Positions 36,198-48,639 are shown, counted from the first letter of the stretch. The stretch is 64,000 nucleotides of DNA from Cladosporium sp. IMV 00045 (GCA_001931905.2 MSJI02000894.1:1-64000); one strand, 5' to 3'. Made by a program: numbers and translations. The notes: generated by a model from the sequence alone, not told the origin.

Positions 36198-37831
36198 GGT
36201 TGTGATGTGTGTGAGGTTAGGTTGTGGTGTGTTTCGTGTCGTAAAATCAGTTCGTAAGACTCAATCGAATGAGTTCAAAGAGGCGCAAAGGGGTATCTCA
36301 AAGAAGAGGAGGTAATGGGTTGATTTGTGTGAGAGAGTAGTGAGGAGGAGTAAGCGTGAGGTGGGTGAAGCTCTTTTGAATTATTGCGTCGGCGAGCCAG
36401 GAATTTTGCTGGGGCTTCTGCGGGATTCCGCCAATTTCTAGCGCTAGCGGCCTCTATCACCCAGCAACCAGAAGCATCCAGCGTTTGCCAGCAAACTCGC
36501 GTATCACATGTAATGAATTGGGCATCATTTGATTGATTTGCTTGTGATTACTGGCTTCATTGTCCCCATTCAATTACTCTACCGCCACTACTGCTCGTTG
36601 TTCTGCCGCGTGACAAACATCCATCTTCCATCGAAGCATACCATGACGTATATCGAAGAATGAACGAATGTGGGGCAATCCAGCACAAACACCCTCGAAT
36701 GTATGTCATATCGTAACATTCGTTCACCGCAGTTGCATCAGACATACTTCCAACAGACCCTGATTGGATCCGAGCGTTTGCAAACGATTCTTCGAGAGGA
36801 TTGGAGGCGTGTGAGGTCATGTATTCGACCTGCTTCGAGTTTTCGACGATACCTTCCATCGACAGGATCTTCACATACTTGATTAGATTGCCCTACCAGA
36901 ACTGCCCTGGTCAAATCGCACTTCTGTATACCGTTCGGTCCAGACCCGAGCGTGTCATGCAGCCCCACCTAAATTCTTCTTAATATGCTTCTTGATGACG
37001 GTGCAGTTTCTTCCGCTGCTTGTGCATCATCGTGATCATTTCGATATATTGACATCTAACACCTGGAACCTGCTCTCGTCGAATGTTTGAGAACTTTCTC
37101 ATGCCCACTTCTCCCATGGATTAGTGATTGCCCTAGGGTGTGGCAATTTTGATCACCGGGATCACGACAATCAAATGTCAAAGATCTATGGAGAGGTCTC
37201 AAGCCTGTGACGAGTTTGTCACACCGTGACGTCGACTTCGACTTCTCGAGTCGCGCAAACGCTTCAGCCTTATTAGCTCTCTATGTGGTTACATGTAAAC
37301 CGAAACTGATCTTGTTGCACAGTTCTGAGAAGCACCACGAGAATCGCGAATATCTCCACAACCGATCAGCAATCTTTCCTCTTGTCTTCTCGCAAATGCA
37401 ATCGATAGTGAAATAGCACTCAAGCACTCAAGAGCATGAGTAGTTACGACCACTCAAGTGCCGCGAAAGCCACGTCTCTTAGTCTTTCGTACTTCTGTTG
37501 ACCAGAAATTGGCAAACATGTCAGTAAATCCAGCCGTGAATACCGACAATCCATTTCCCTCCGCGTCTCAGCGACTTGACAATCACACGCCGAAACAGGA
37601 TGAGGTCTTGTGCCTTTCTCACGATGGCATGAGTGCTTGAGTTGCACAAAAATGAAATACACAATGTTCGGCGAATTGGAGTCCGGATAAAGATGTTCTG
37701 CGGCATATCTCGATACCCAATGCCAAAAATCAACCCAAGTATAGCCTGTATCCCACATTTGTACCCCGAAGACGCCTCTTTAAAACCACAACACCTAAAC
37801 ACCAACATTCTATCCCAAACACAAGCAGATA
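36198..37831. other. Hsp70 promoter and intergenic region
   Basis: About 1.6 kb with no gene supported beyond the promoter region of Hsp70. Short frames here have no features. Confidence 0.5.
36416..36438 (-). promoter_or_regulatory. Step-type heat-shock element upstream of Hsp70
   Basis: On the plus strand TTC occurs at 36416, 36426 and 36436, each separated by exactly seven bases. This matches the step-type spacing of nTTCn repeats separated by five bases that Hsf1 binds in yeast. It lies 219-241 bp upstream of the Hsp70 start. Confidence 0.55.
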
Positions 37832-38405
37832 TCACCCTCTCCCTCTTCCCCTCCTCTCATCCTCCCCCTCTTCACTACTATCATCCCTAAACCCCTCCTC
37901 CAAATCCCTACTCAACCTGCCATCGCTCCACAAACTCTCCACCCTCCCACCTCTGACCCCTCTCTCGGTGCGATCCCTATAATCAAAACCAACCATCGTC
38001 TCCCCCTCCTCATCGCCAAACAAATCCTCCGAACTGTCTCTTCTCACGCCTCCGCTGGCGTTGGATTGTGGTTGACTTCGCGGCAGCGCCAGCCGTGTGA
38101 AGAAATTCGCCGCTCGTGAGCGGATGCTGTCGGATGTGGAGCTGAGGCTGGCGGGCATGAGGAGGTAGTTGTTGTAGCGGGCGCGGTGGGTGCGGTAGAG
38201 CGGGAGGAGGAGGTGGGCGAGGAGGAGGTAGAGGATGCTGGAGATGAGGAAGGGGAGGAAAAGGATCTGTGGTTTGAGTTGGTTAGTTTGGTTGCTTGGT
38301 TGGGTTGGTTGGGCTTTGGCTTCTGGTTTTGCTGGAGGGGACATGGAGAGTTTGAGGGCTTGTTGATAGGATACTTACTTTCACGACGTCCATGAAGGCG
38401 CCCAT
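37832..38405 (-). CDS. Small single-pass membrane protein, unknown
   Basis: Exons are 38405-38379 and 38266-37832, encoding 153 residues; the 112-bp intron has GTAAGT and CACAG ends and lies between codons. The protein starts MGAFMDVVK, then has a hydrophobic stretch (ILFLPFLISSILYLLLAHLL). A basic turn follows (YRTHRARYNNYLL), and the rest is a charged, disordered tail with repeated DSSE/EGED acidic patches ending in Arg/Gly. I read it as a signal-anchor protein with a cytosolic acidic tail. Reading the second exon alone from an upstream ATG gives a longer frame (37832-38344), but that requires retaining the intron, so I prefer the spliced form. The family is not recognised. Confidence 0.65.
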
Positions 38406-41400
38406 ATCGGCGGTGACAATGGCTTTAGGATAAAAGGCTGTACCACGGCTAGCTAGGGAATGCTTGCTGGTATCGAAGCTCAGTAGAGAGGGCGGAACGA
38501 CAGCGAATGATAGCGAGAATAGACTGAATTTCTTCGTCTTGACGACATGCGAATCACCGCTCAACCAGGAGACTCGAGTAGAGAGTGTAGTAATTCGCCA
38601 TCACCATCGAGAGGACGAGTGTTGACAAGGCTTGCTGCTGTCGAGCTGCTCGCGTGGTAGGGGGAACGGGTTGCGTAAGATGTGGCGCGTGGCAGCACTG
38701 GCCTCTCGGGAAGAGATGCCGAGGATGACGGGATTTGATGCTTCGATAAAATAAAATAAAATACCTTGATGTGTCTGTCAAACAAAACGGCACAAATAAC
38801 AGAGAGATTCGAAAATGAATATGATCGAGATTCTTACTCATTATACTCACGATCACGCACGATGTCCTAGCACCATCGCTGTCGTTCAATAAGGCTACCC
38901 GCTACATCTTGCCTTGCAGATGAACCAAATAAAATATTAACATGCACACTCCCAAATAAATGATAAATCCGCTAAAAAAGAAAAACCACAAGCATCGTAG
39001 CAAGACTTACTTCAATGCAAACCCAATTTTACCCAAGTTGATCCAACCACTTAATCTAGAAAGGCTCATGGCCACCAGCGCGCACTGGAACGATATGCTC
39101 CACGTTTCGTATACGGTACATCTCCGTTGCATTCTTTCAGAGGTTGTGTATTGTCATGACTAAAGACGTAGTACAAAAATCTTCAAGAGCAAGAATGTAA
39201 GAATGCAAGAACACATACCAGCTATCACAAAACGCCTCGTCATTCACGACCAAACACAAACCGTCCAAGAAAGTGAGAGCAGAGCAGGATGTAGACCTTG
39301 GACAAGGAACATTACCCCAATCTTCGCAACAAATGTAGCGAACACCGTCGCATCGACCAAAGTCGAATCTTCAATCACGCTCATAAAGAGCAGGCACGCT
39401 CCTGTAAGACAATCCACAAGATACTTTCATTCCCCAGCACGCCTTAGCAAACAAAGGCAAGCAAGTACCGGACCAGACGTCTCGACTGTATCCTCCGATA
39501 AGTACGACATAACACCTACCGAACAATGATGCATAGCAAAGCCCACTCGGCTTCCGAAACCCACCAAAACTCGCAGTGGCAGATATCGTCACGCAGCTCC
39601 CATCCTCTCCTCCTCGACACACACATGTGCCCATACGCAAATCGGAGCCAGACACCTCGCAATCCCGCAAGGCGTCACGGGTTCCTTTGGGTGTGGCTGC
39701 AAGAGGCAGGACGCCGCCGGACGGGAAGGATGCTTCTTCTTGGATGAAAGGGATGTTTCGAAACGGACTTACCTGAAATACCTACCGGCCGGCTTTGTTT
39801 GTGGCGGCATGAGCTCGGAATGTCTGCGGAGCTGGTGTTGTGAGGATTTGTGATGAAGTGGTGTTCATGTGAGTCAGATCTGCTCGTGTCTGGCAAAGGG
39901 ATTCCGCGACGTGGCGTTTGTCAACATCACGGTTTGGTGGCGACGACGAGGCGCCTGAGGAACAAGAAAGAAAAAGGAAAGAAAGAGAGGGAGGAAAAGA
40001 TGAAACCACGCAAGGGATCCTTTTCCTGTTCGTCACGCATCGACAAATTCAGATCCTGACGAGCCAGAGGCGCACTCCACATCCACATGATCCTCTAGGA
40101 TGGCTGAAGGAGAGCGGAGACGCTCGAGCGTTCGCTAACGTTGCGTTATGCGTCTTGGGGTGTTGGTGTCATCGGTAGGAGTCGTTAGGCAAGCCAGACC
40201 GTTGGAAAAGTGCGGAGGTGAAGGATGGAGGATGTTCGAGACGCCCGAAGCGCGGGTGCAGAACACACCCAAACTTCTCTCTTCAGATCTGTCTGTCAGA
40301 CTGCATTCGCTTTTGAAGCTTTATGGCGCAGCCGCTTTCTCGCTTCATGGCTGAATTGTTGACTGAATGGGATAGCGCGGACATGTTCGTGCGGTTCTCG
40401 TGCTGTGGCAGTTCCATCGCAGGCGCATGCGACGGTGAAGAGGATGCGCTGGCGTTGCTTCGTTCGCTACCGGAGTTCAGCAATTGCGTTTGTCAAAGAG
40501 GTCTGGAAAACAAACAAGTGCGTTTGGTAACGCAGCATCAGCTCCCAGCATGAGAGTCTGTTCATTGTTTGTAGGATCGCACGACCTTTTCGTGTCATTT
40601 CAGACGGTTCCTTTCATCTTCACACGTGAGACAAGCGGAGCGCGCTCCGCTTGTCCTACCAGCGTCAGAAAGCGAGCGCACACCCAACCATTTTGATGAT
40701 TCCGCAGCCACCGCGAGCATCGTGTCAGCCAGCGCATGAATACATGAGGTCCTTTGACGGAATCTGGTCCTGCCATAGCTAGTAAGTCATGCCGTGAAGC
40801 CCCAGGCACATGGCACACAAGACACGATTCCCCCCCGCGCGGTGCGACCTGGCGGTCGGGTCGTTGCAGCGCTTCTGATTTGCGACCCAACCCTACCCTG
40901 CCGCACCAAAGGGCCACACACGCCATAATTCGAAACGCGAGATGATGATGAGAGAGAGCCTCGGATCATGCGTTCGTCCACCCCTGCCCTCCGTCCCAAT
41001 TTCGCCGCGTCAGCACCATTTCCGGTTGAGAGCGAGAGCACACGATCTGGCCGAGTGCAGCAGCCTTGTCATCATCAACCCTTGTCTGCTTCGGCCGGAC
41101 CGCGAGAGTGCGCATCGCACATCGCTCGACCCACCAGAGAGTCTCCCACCTCCGGCTTGTGCCTTGTATTATATTACTGTTTGCCCGCGCCGGCATGCGA
41201 AGATGTTGAATTTGAAACAAATGCTCCAGTGACACCCTGCAGCTGTTGTGGTTTGCACAAAAGCACAAAGCGCGCCTGGCTTCACCCTACCCCTTCCCAA
41301 TTTCAGTATATTACGCGACGGCCGCCCGACGCCTCGTACCGAAAGGTAGGGTGCAAGGGATTGGAGGTGATGTGCAAATTGTTCATGTCACCAAGCGGAC

Positions 41401-42856
41401 GACCACAACTGTATGATGATGCACTGCTTCCTTTTCTGCCTGCCTGTGTCCGCATCGGCTCACCACATGCGCGGCGAGAAAAGTATAGCAGCATCTGAAA
41501 CGGGTTGAGATGGGCCCAAAAGAAGAATCTTCCCTGCCAATTCTTGGGGTACTTGTATACATGAGGATAATAGGTAGTCTGCCCTTCATCGCAATTTGCA
41601 TGGTGGCTTCCGCGCGCACGCCGCGAGATGACATGATGATGGTGAGGTTCCGCGGATGCTCAGGAGTCTTCTCTCTGCCAACCTGTCCCACCACCGAGCC
41701 AGGCCGATGGAGAGCAAAGAGTCGAGAACGCCGATCTGGTTGGTTGGCGAAATTGGACAAGGGCGAGAGAAAGAAGATCTCCCGGCTAGGCGCCGCCGCG
41801 TGGTGAAAGTTCAGGACGAACAGGGCCTTTCCCGCGAATGAGACTCCTCTGCCTGAGAATGGGCGAGCCTGGTACCTGGCGCGTTGGCGGGTGAGGCGGG
41901 TTCCTGCGTGCGCGGTCTGGGGTACGTCCTTCTCTGACTTTGGCCTGTGCACATGGGCGAGAATGCGGTGCATGAAGTTCGGATGGCCTAGTATGAAGTC
42001 TGATTGATTGGGTTGATTTTCTTTCAAAGAGCCTGGCGGACCGATGACGGGACATTTGGTACAGTACAGAAGAGAAGTGGATACGGGGACGGGTGGTGAA
42101 CAACGTTGAGAGCGTGTGAAGTACCTAGGTATACCTACAATAATGCACATGTATGCATAGCGGCGGGTCACAGGCGTCATTCCACGAGGTTGTCAAGGGC
42201 ACCCTTCACAATGCCCGTGAAGCAAGGAGGGAACAGCAGAGGAGGCATACAAGATGCGGCTTGTCTCAGGCTGGACGTCGTCGCAGATATTCTCGTCGCC
42301 GCCGCCAGAAGCAGAAGACAAGACAGACACCAGGAGGCGCCGCATGCTCGTTCCTGGGGCCTGTCGTAGCACTACTGGCAGCGTCTGCCGCACCACTACA
42401 GCAGCAACACCTCCTACTACTCAGCAGTCAGCGGTCAGCGACGCACCGCACCGAAGACCCACATTGTTCACGGCACAGTCAGTATAGTACGATCGGAGGA
42501 AACACGAGAGTAACTACTACTAGTCACAAAGTACTTCAATCAACCATCGTATGCGGACATCCCGGTGCAGCCCTGCGGTTAATTAAGCCCCACGGTGAGA
42601 TTGGAGGCGGACGGCGTGAGTTGTCTCTGGTGTTTCGAAAAACGCCGCTAAGCCGACTAGCGCCAACGCTCCAATCGGCCGCGCTGTCTCCATACGACTC
42701 CTACAAGACGCGGACGACGCCAACCACGAGCAACGACTCCCTTTCTCTCTCCTCCCTCACGACTACCAACATCCACAACCACACTCCCTCACCACAGTCA
42801 TTCTTTCTCGCAGCTTGCTGCACCCACACTCCTTCAGATCAATCAGTCACCAGCCT
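38406..42856. other. Long intergenic region upstream of the first CAP gene
   Basis: About 4.4 kb without a gene I can support. Minus-strand frames near 39371-40036 have good-looking splice sites but no combination stayed open. An (AAAAT)n run lies near 38747-38764. The part nearest the CAP gene is pyrimidine-rich. It is probably promoter and leader sequence, with possible unrecognised short genes. Confidence 0.45.
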
Positions 42857-43074
42857 TCCGCCATCAGTTGCACAGTAGTCCCTACCTGCAACTCCTCCCG
42901 CACCAGCATCTCTCACACCTTCCTGCGTAAGTTTCCCCATGCGCGCCACCCATCCAGACCTCCACCCTTCTCGACCACCTCTCACTCCACCTGACTTCGG
43001 TCTCGCCCTTTTTCCTTTCATTGTCTGCCTCGAATCCCTTCCTTCATCACCTTCCTTCATTGCCTATCGTCACC

Positions 43075-43080
43075 TATAAA
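43075..43080 (+). promoter_or_regulatory. TATA box of CAP gene, copy 1
   Basis: TATAAA within CACCTATAAAGGCGAC lies 286 bp upstream of the start codon. It is conserved in copy 2. A pyrimidine-rich leader follows. Confidence 0.6.
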
Positions 43081-43360
43081 GGCGACGCTGACCGAGTCCA
43101 CACTCCCCTGCTTTGCGTTGCTCGTTGTCCCTTTCACCTGCGCGACTCCCTTTGTCACTCCCTACGCCCATTGTCCTAGCATCAAAGCCGATCCTGCTGG
43201 TTCAGCATCGACTTCGCGCATTGTCTCGACTGACACGCTCGCTTCTTCTCTTCAGCCTCATCAACAAACTCCCAGGATCTGTGATCCCAGCACAACAAAC
43301 GTCGCAAAACACTCATTCCCCAACCAATCAACCACTCTCCAACCACCAACTCAATCGAAA

Positions 43361-44346
43361 ATGCGCTCTGCAATCATTGCCGCTTTCGCCGCCGGCGCTC
43401 TCGCCGTCCCGCTTCAGGAGCGTGGCATCGTCTACGAGACCGACATCGTCTACGCCACCCAGTACGTGACTGTCACTCAGGGCGACGTCGCTCCCACCCC
43501 CGACCCCGCTCCGGTTCCCACCACCTCGGCCAAGAAGAACCACCTGCACGGCCACAGGAAGCCTCAGAACTACGCCTGGACCTCCAGCTGGGCCACCACC
43601 TGGACCGAGGCCGCTCCGGCTCCCTCCAGCGAGGCTGAGCAGCAGGCTCCTGCCTACTCTGAGCCCGCCCCTGCTCCCTCCTCCTACGAGGCCCCGGCCC
43701 CGTCTTCTTACGCCGAGCCGACCAGCACCAAGGCCCAGAGCTCTGCTCCTGCCTCCTCTGCTTCCGACTACAAGCCAACCGGCTACCAGGGCAAGGTCAT
43801 CCACCACCACAACATTCACCGCGCCAACCACTCTGCTCCCGACCTTACCTGGAGCGACTCTCTCGCCTCTACCGCCCAGAAGATCGGCGAGTCCTGCAAC
43901 TACGCCCACGACACCGAGATGGACGGCGGTGGATACGGCCAGAACATCGCTGCTGGTGTCAAGGCTGACAACGTCTCTGCTGTCATCACTGAGCTCTTCT
44001 ACAACGGCGAGGTTGGTCTCTTCGAGGGCCAGTACGGCAAGGACTCTCCCGACATGTCCGCTTTCCACGAGTGGGGCCACTTCAGCCAGATCGTCTGGAA
44101 GGCCACCACTGAGGTCGGCTGCGCCACTGTTGACTGCTCTAGCCAGGGTCTCAGCAACACTGGTGGCAACGTTCCTGCTTACTTCACCGTCTGCAACTAC
44201 AAGTCTGCTGGTAAGTTCCTCCTCACTCCCAACAATCACAATCGAACACTGCTAACACTATCACAGGCAACTACGCCGGCGAGTACGCCGACAACGTTCT
44301 CGAGTCCAGGGGCGACAAGACCTGCTACTGGAACGACGCCGAGTAA
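43361..44346 (+). CDS. Secreted CAP/PR-1 (SCP) domain protein, copy 1
   Basis: Exons are 43361-44210 and 44267-44346, encoding 309 residues; the 56-bp intron restores a Gly codon. Residues 1 to about 16 are a signal peptide (MRSAIIAAFAAGALA). A Pro/Ala/Ser-rich linker with histidines (about 45-148) leads to the CAP domain (about 149-309). There HHHNIHRANHSAPDLTWS, the YGQNIAAG strand, HEWGHFSQIVWK (metal-site His and Glu), VGCATVDC and VCNYKSAGNYAGEY are the family signatures. Fungal members (PRY1-like) are secreted and bind sterols or lipids. The close second copy at 53280 differs at about four residues. The start is the first ATG of the signal peptide; the frame upstream is open but lacks an ATG. 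Confidence 0.93.
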
Positions 44347-46054
44347 GCATGTGCATCACATGTCTCCCCACTTGCGGGCTTCTCTGGTCGACCTTGTGAG
44401 CTAGACTCGCGCGACCTCGCTTGCCCGGCACTTTTCACGACGGCAATGCATTTTGCTCAAAGCACACTTCATTTTCTTACTTCCGATCACGAACGATTTT
44501 TGCACATGGTTTCCAACAACGGGGCGGGAAAAGCAGCACCCCAGAGCGCATCAAGCATGGTGAAAGGTTGATTTTTTGATTCTTTTCCTTGTTGTTTTGC
44601 ATCTGGCCGAGGCGCAGAAAATTGAAAAGCCGTCGAGGCGGTCGATTTTTCTGACGTGGGAAAAAGGGAAAGCTGGTACTTCTACTTCTTCTTCACTACA
44701 ACAAACAAGCCTTGCTTGCTTGCTTTTACTCGCTTGCTCCCTCTTCACCCCTGTTCTTTGTCTTCGTTCGTGGTTCTTCTGAAAGAAGAAGGATAGCATG
44801 GTGTTTTTCTTCCCTTCTTTCCCTGTGGCTAGCAGCTGTAGCTTTCTTTGCGATGGCTCTCGGTATCGTTACACATGGAAGAAGAAGAAGAATGCTAGCT
44901 CTTCCTTCCCTTTTTTGGGAGGAATTCATTCGAATTACAAAAACAATGGAACAAGGGTTGAGAATAGCTTGCTTCGCCCTGCTTGGTTTTCTCGTATTCT
45001 TGTCTTCTTTGTTTATCTTTTTTTCTTTGGCTGATCGACTTGCGAATCGCTCCGCTGAGCTGTACTTCTACTTGTGGTGTGCACTCTTGCACATCAGGGT
45101 GGAGACGGCTTGGTCGGTGGTCGCTTGCCATGTGCTTCTTTTGGGCTTGCTTCTTCTTCGAAATAGATAGAAAACCTCGCCTTGGTTCTTCGCTTCTGTA
45201 TGAATGTTCACGCACCTGTTTACGAAATTACCTATCCATGTACCTTTCTCACCCTTCACCCGCACACGCGCATCGTAGCCATCGACGAAGCCTCCGCACT
45301 TCTGCTTTCAAGCCCTCCCTTCACCCCCTCACGAGAAACGTATTGACCGTTGCGCGATCGCGCCCCCTTTTTATGCGCTAGCCACGACTACCGCCGTAAC
45401 TGCCAGCCGGGAACAGAAACGCGCAGTGAAGATCTTCATTATTACTTCTGGTGAATTATCAGGTTTTTGAAAGAGCGCGACCGTTGCGCGGTATGTCACC
45501 GTCATCACGCGATTGAATTGAGATGGCTAGAGGCTGGGGAGGGGAAAAGGGGAAGATCGTTAGGTCTACCTGATTCTGAGGATCGGGGAAGGTGCTTGTG
45601 CGACTGTTGCTGGAGTTTGGAGGTGTTTAATTAGTCATTTCTTCATCTGTGCATAGATCTGAATCTGTGTATGAATCTGTGTCGTGGATCTAGATCAATA
45701 TCGTTCTTCCGGATGCTGTTCCGTGAAACGCGCAAGGAGCAATTGTGTAGAGTCATGTCATGCGCCGTTTGGCGTCAGAGGTAGAAGAGGGTTGGGGCTT
45801 GAAACGGCTTGTTTGGTCTTCTATGTCGTGATGCTTGTTTCGCGTGCCCGGGTTCTCGGGTCGAGGCCTTCGTTCGATTTTGGGAGGCGGAGAGCTGGTT
45901 GTTTGGAGAGGCGGGCGTAGATTTGAGAATGCAGTTGCGGGAGGTTGAAGTTTTGAGTCTGGTCCCAACTTCACCAGAATTGAAGGCTTCGGCTGCACGA
46001 GAAGGTGGTGGTCAATAAATCGATTCTCTTTTCAAGTTGTTTGTCTATCTGTCG
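44347..46054. other. CAP 3' region and MSS1 upstream region, copy 1
   Basis: A pyrimidine- and T-rich stretch with a 153-codon frame at 44712-45170 that is broken in copy 2, so I do not treat it as coding. It otherwise holds leader and promoter sequence of MSS1. Confidence 0.5.
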
Positions 46055-47872
46055 ATGAAGGTTCTGGCGCGGGCATGGGGTGCGCGTAGTCCTACTTTGT
46101 TGGCTGCCAGGCGATCGGCGTTCAATGTCGTCCGACGGGCTGAGGTCTCTCCTTGCAGGAATTATCTAGCATCTCGCCACGGTCTATCACTTCGGTGTGC
46201 GCCAGCATTATCCGCGGGAAATGTACGACATGCAGCCACTTTGGCTCCCAGAGGAAATGTAGACTCGACCATCTACGCCCTTTCAACCGCCCCTGGACGT
46301 GGCGCGATAGCAATAATTCGCATCTCAGGCCCGGCATGTCTCGACATCTACCGCAGTCTCTGCCCTGGTAAAAAAGATCCCAATCCGCGATACGCCATCG
46401 TGAGGACGCTCTACGACCCGTCAATGCCACCAACACTTTCCTCGGTCCTCGACTCCGGTGCCTTGGTTTTATACTTCCCCGCCCCCAAAACAGTCACGGG
46501 CGAAGATCTGCTCGAACTGCACGTCCACGGCGGCATCGCCATCGTACGCGCAGTGCTGGAAGCCATTCCTCGGACTTCCAATTTCAGCCCATCATCCGGT
46601 GCAATCCGCTACGCAGAACCAGGCGAATTCACCCGCCGCGCCTTCGCCAACGACCGCCTCGACCTCACCCAAGTCGAAGCCCTGGGCGACTCTCTGGCGG
46701 CCAGCACAGAGCAACAGCGCCGCCTCTCCGTGCGCGGCACGACCAATTCCCTCGCGACGCGCTATGAAAGCTGGCGCAAACTCCTCCTCGAAGCGCGGGG
46801 GGAGCTCGAAGCTCTGATTGACTTCAGCGAAGACCAGCATTTCGACGAGAGTATTGGTGAACTTCTGGGCTCTGTCGCTGCGCAGGTCGTGGCGCTTCGC
46901 TCTTCGTTGCTGGCGCATCGCGAGAATGCGGTTAGAGGCGAGTTGCTGCGTAGTGGTATTTCGCTGGCCTTGCTCGGTGCGCCGAATGCGGGGAAGAGCT
47001 CGCTTTTGAATGCGGTTGTGGGGAGGGAGGCGGCGATTGTCAGTCGCGAGGCAGGTACGACGAGGGATGTTGTTGAGGTGGGGATTGATTTGGGTGGGTT
47101 CCTTTGTCGTTTGGGGGACACGGCGGGGTTGAGGAAGGCTTTGGATGGGATTGAGGGTGAGGACGGTGATGTTGTAGGCTTGGTGGAGAGAGAGGGTATG
47201 AGAAGGGCTAAGGCGAGGGCTGAAGAAAGTGATGTGGTTGTCGCCGTGTTGAGTTTCGAAAGCGGTGCTACAGGGAAAATCGCCGTGCGGCTTGACCCTG
47301 AAGTAGTCGAGACGGCTGCTCGACTCACGGCGGAGAAGGATAACGTTCTCGTTGCAATCAATAAGACAGACACCGCGCTCGACGCTCACGCTCTGGAAGA
47401 GGCCATTGCCGCCACCCAGCAAGCAATTCCAGGCCTCGCCAGGGAGAAAATCTACCCGATCTCTTGCAAAACAACCTCACCCACCTCAGACCCAGGCAAG
47501 ATCCAAGACTTCCTCCGCGCCCTAATCGCCCAATTCACGTCTCTCACAACAGCCATCACTCCCGAAAGCGGCAGCACAACCGAAACCGACCCATCCATCT
47601 GGCAAGAATCCCTCGGCGCGACAGAACGGCACAGACTCCTGCTGGAAACCTGCATAGCTTCACTAGAAGATTTCGCAGCTCTCGTCGACGCCGCCTCTGC
47701 GGATGAAGGAGAAGCTGGACTCCAAAGCGATGGCGAGGCAGACGTCGTCCTCGCTGCAGAGTACCTTCGTTCAGCGGCCGATGCGCTCGCGAAGATCACG
47801 GGTCGCGGCGAGGCGGGCGATGTGGAGGAGGTGCTTGGTGTGGTTTTTGAGAAGTTTTGCGTGGGAAAGTGA
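46055..47872 (+). CDS. MSS1: Mitochondrial tRNA-modification GTPase Mss1 (MnmE), copy 1
   Basis: An intron-less frame of 605 residues from the ATG at 46055 (six codons after a TTG-initiated open frame). Residues 1 to about 75 are Arg/Ala-rich, a likely mitochondrial presequence. The TrmE N-domain follows (STIYALSTAPGRGAIAIIRI, GRGAI loop; EDLLELHVHGG). A helical region and an inserted G domain come next, with GAPNAGKSSLLN, TTRDVVE, DTAG and NKTD. The C-terminus ends FCVGK, with the conserved Cys. Mss1 works with Mto1 to modify the wobble uridine of mitochondrial tRNAs. Copy 2 (55933-57750) is about 93% identical at protein level, and most differences fall in the presequence. Confidence 0.95.
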   Translation: MKVLARAWGARSPTLLAARRSAFNVVRRAEVSPCRNYLASRHGLSLRCAPALSAGNVRHAATLAPRGNVDSTIYALSTAPGRGAIAIIRISGPACLDIYRSLCPGKKDPNPRYAIVRTLYDPSMPPTLSSVLDSGALVLYFPAPKTVTGEDLLELHVHGGIAIVRAVLEAIPRTSNFSPSSGAIRYAEPGEFTRRAFANDRLDLTQVEALGDSLAASTEQQRRLSVRGTTNSLATRYESWRKLLLEARGELEALIDFSEDQHFDESIGELLGSVAAQVVALRSSLLAHRENAVRGELLRSGISLALLGAPNAGKSSLLNAVVGREAAIVSREAGTTRDVVEVGIDLGGFLCRLGDTAGLRKALDGIEGEDGDVVGLVEREGMRRAKARAEESDVVVAVLSFESGATGKIAVRLDPEVVETAARLTAEKDNVLVAINKTDTALDAHALEEAIAATQQAIPGLAREKIYPISCKTTSPTSDPGKIQDFLRALIAQFTSLTTAITPESGSTTETDPSIWQESLGATERHRLLLETCIASLEDFAALVDAASADEGEAGLQSDGEADVVLAAEYLRSAADALAKITGRGEAGDVEEVLGVVFEKFCVGK

Positions 47873-48449
47873 TGGATGCGTTTATCTTTGTGGAATACAT
47901 GCACTGAAAAAACTTTGAGAAATCGGAAAAATTGATGGGATGTTTTGTCCAAGAGAAGAAAAAGGCCGTGAGGCGAAGTTCCCATCTATCCTGTATATAC
48001 CCCTCCCTTGTTTCCTGTCATCCAGTAAAAGAGAAACCAAAGAAAGATAAAAGGAAACTCCTTGTCAAATGCCGCTGCTGTATTGTGTAGTAACTCCTCC
48101 CAATGCTTTCTGTCTCGTCTTGTCATGCCTGATTTCATGCTCGTGACTCGTGACTGCCGAAACTCCCTCGCGATGTTATGCAGCCCATTCCGTGCCATGC
48201 AAATGCTGAACATTAAAGGAAACAAAGAAAAACAAGAAAAGCAGCCAAACGCCAAAAATGCCCAAACTCAACTCCCATCCGCTATGCAAAAGGAAATGCG
48301 GTCCAAGGAAATGAGGAGAGGAAAAGGGGGGAAAAACAGGAAACCCAAGAACTCCAACCGATGCGTGTATGCTTTTTTGTTTTTTCATGCTCATTCCTGG
48401 TCGTCATCGTCGTTCTCGTTGCGCGTCTATTCCATGGAAAAGGTTCCAA
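47873..48449. other. Convergent 3' region, copy 1
   Basis: No gene is seen between MSS1 and the minus-strand microprotein locus. Confidence 0.5.
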
Positions 48450-48584
48450 TCATGAATCATCGTCCATGAAAGACTGCGCCAGAAGAAAAGCAATCGCAAC
48501 CGCCAGGGCGAGAGTAGATTGAGCGAGGAGACTCCCCGAGACCGGCTCGGAGGAGAAGGAGTGGGAGAGGGTGTTGGGGTCCAT
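48450..48584 (-). CDS. Small membrane protein, shorter form (copy 1)
   Basis: Begins MDPNTLSHSFSSEPVSG and has one hydrophobic segment (LALAVAIAFLLAQSF), then ends at TGA after MDDDS; 44 residues. In copy 2 (58237-58440) the equivalent codon is AGA, and the frame runs on for 67 residues. Copy 1 is therefore either truncated by a single base change or the natural short form. The gene is the third, largest open frame of a spliced leader that contains the two micro-ORFs. The family is not recognised. Confidence 0.5.
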   Translation of the reverse strand: MDPNTLSHSFSSEPVSGSLLAQSTLALAVAIAFLLAQSFMDDDS

Positions 48585-48639
48585 TTGGCCGGCAAATGGT
48601 TGAAAAGACTTTGAGTGGGGTTCGACGGAGAGGAGGGCT

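Noticed and set aside
39371..40036. Possible spliced small gene on the minus strand
   Set aside because: Every donor/acceptor combination tried ended in a stop.
42153..42878. 241-codon frame upstream of CAP
   Set aside because: Composition reflects a pyrimidine-rich promoter and leader; no domain.
43328..44239. 303-codon minus-strand frame antisense to CAP (also 53247-54158)
   Set aside because: Antisense of a biased coding region, Gly/Val/Arg-rich with no domain; preserved only because the plus strand is conserved.
44712..45170. 153-codon hydrophobic frame downstream of CAP
   Set aside because: Disrupted by indels in copy 2; T-rich sequence naturally gives Leu/Phe-rich frames.
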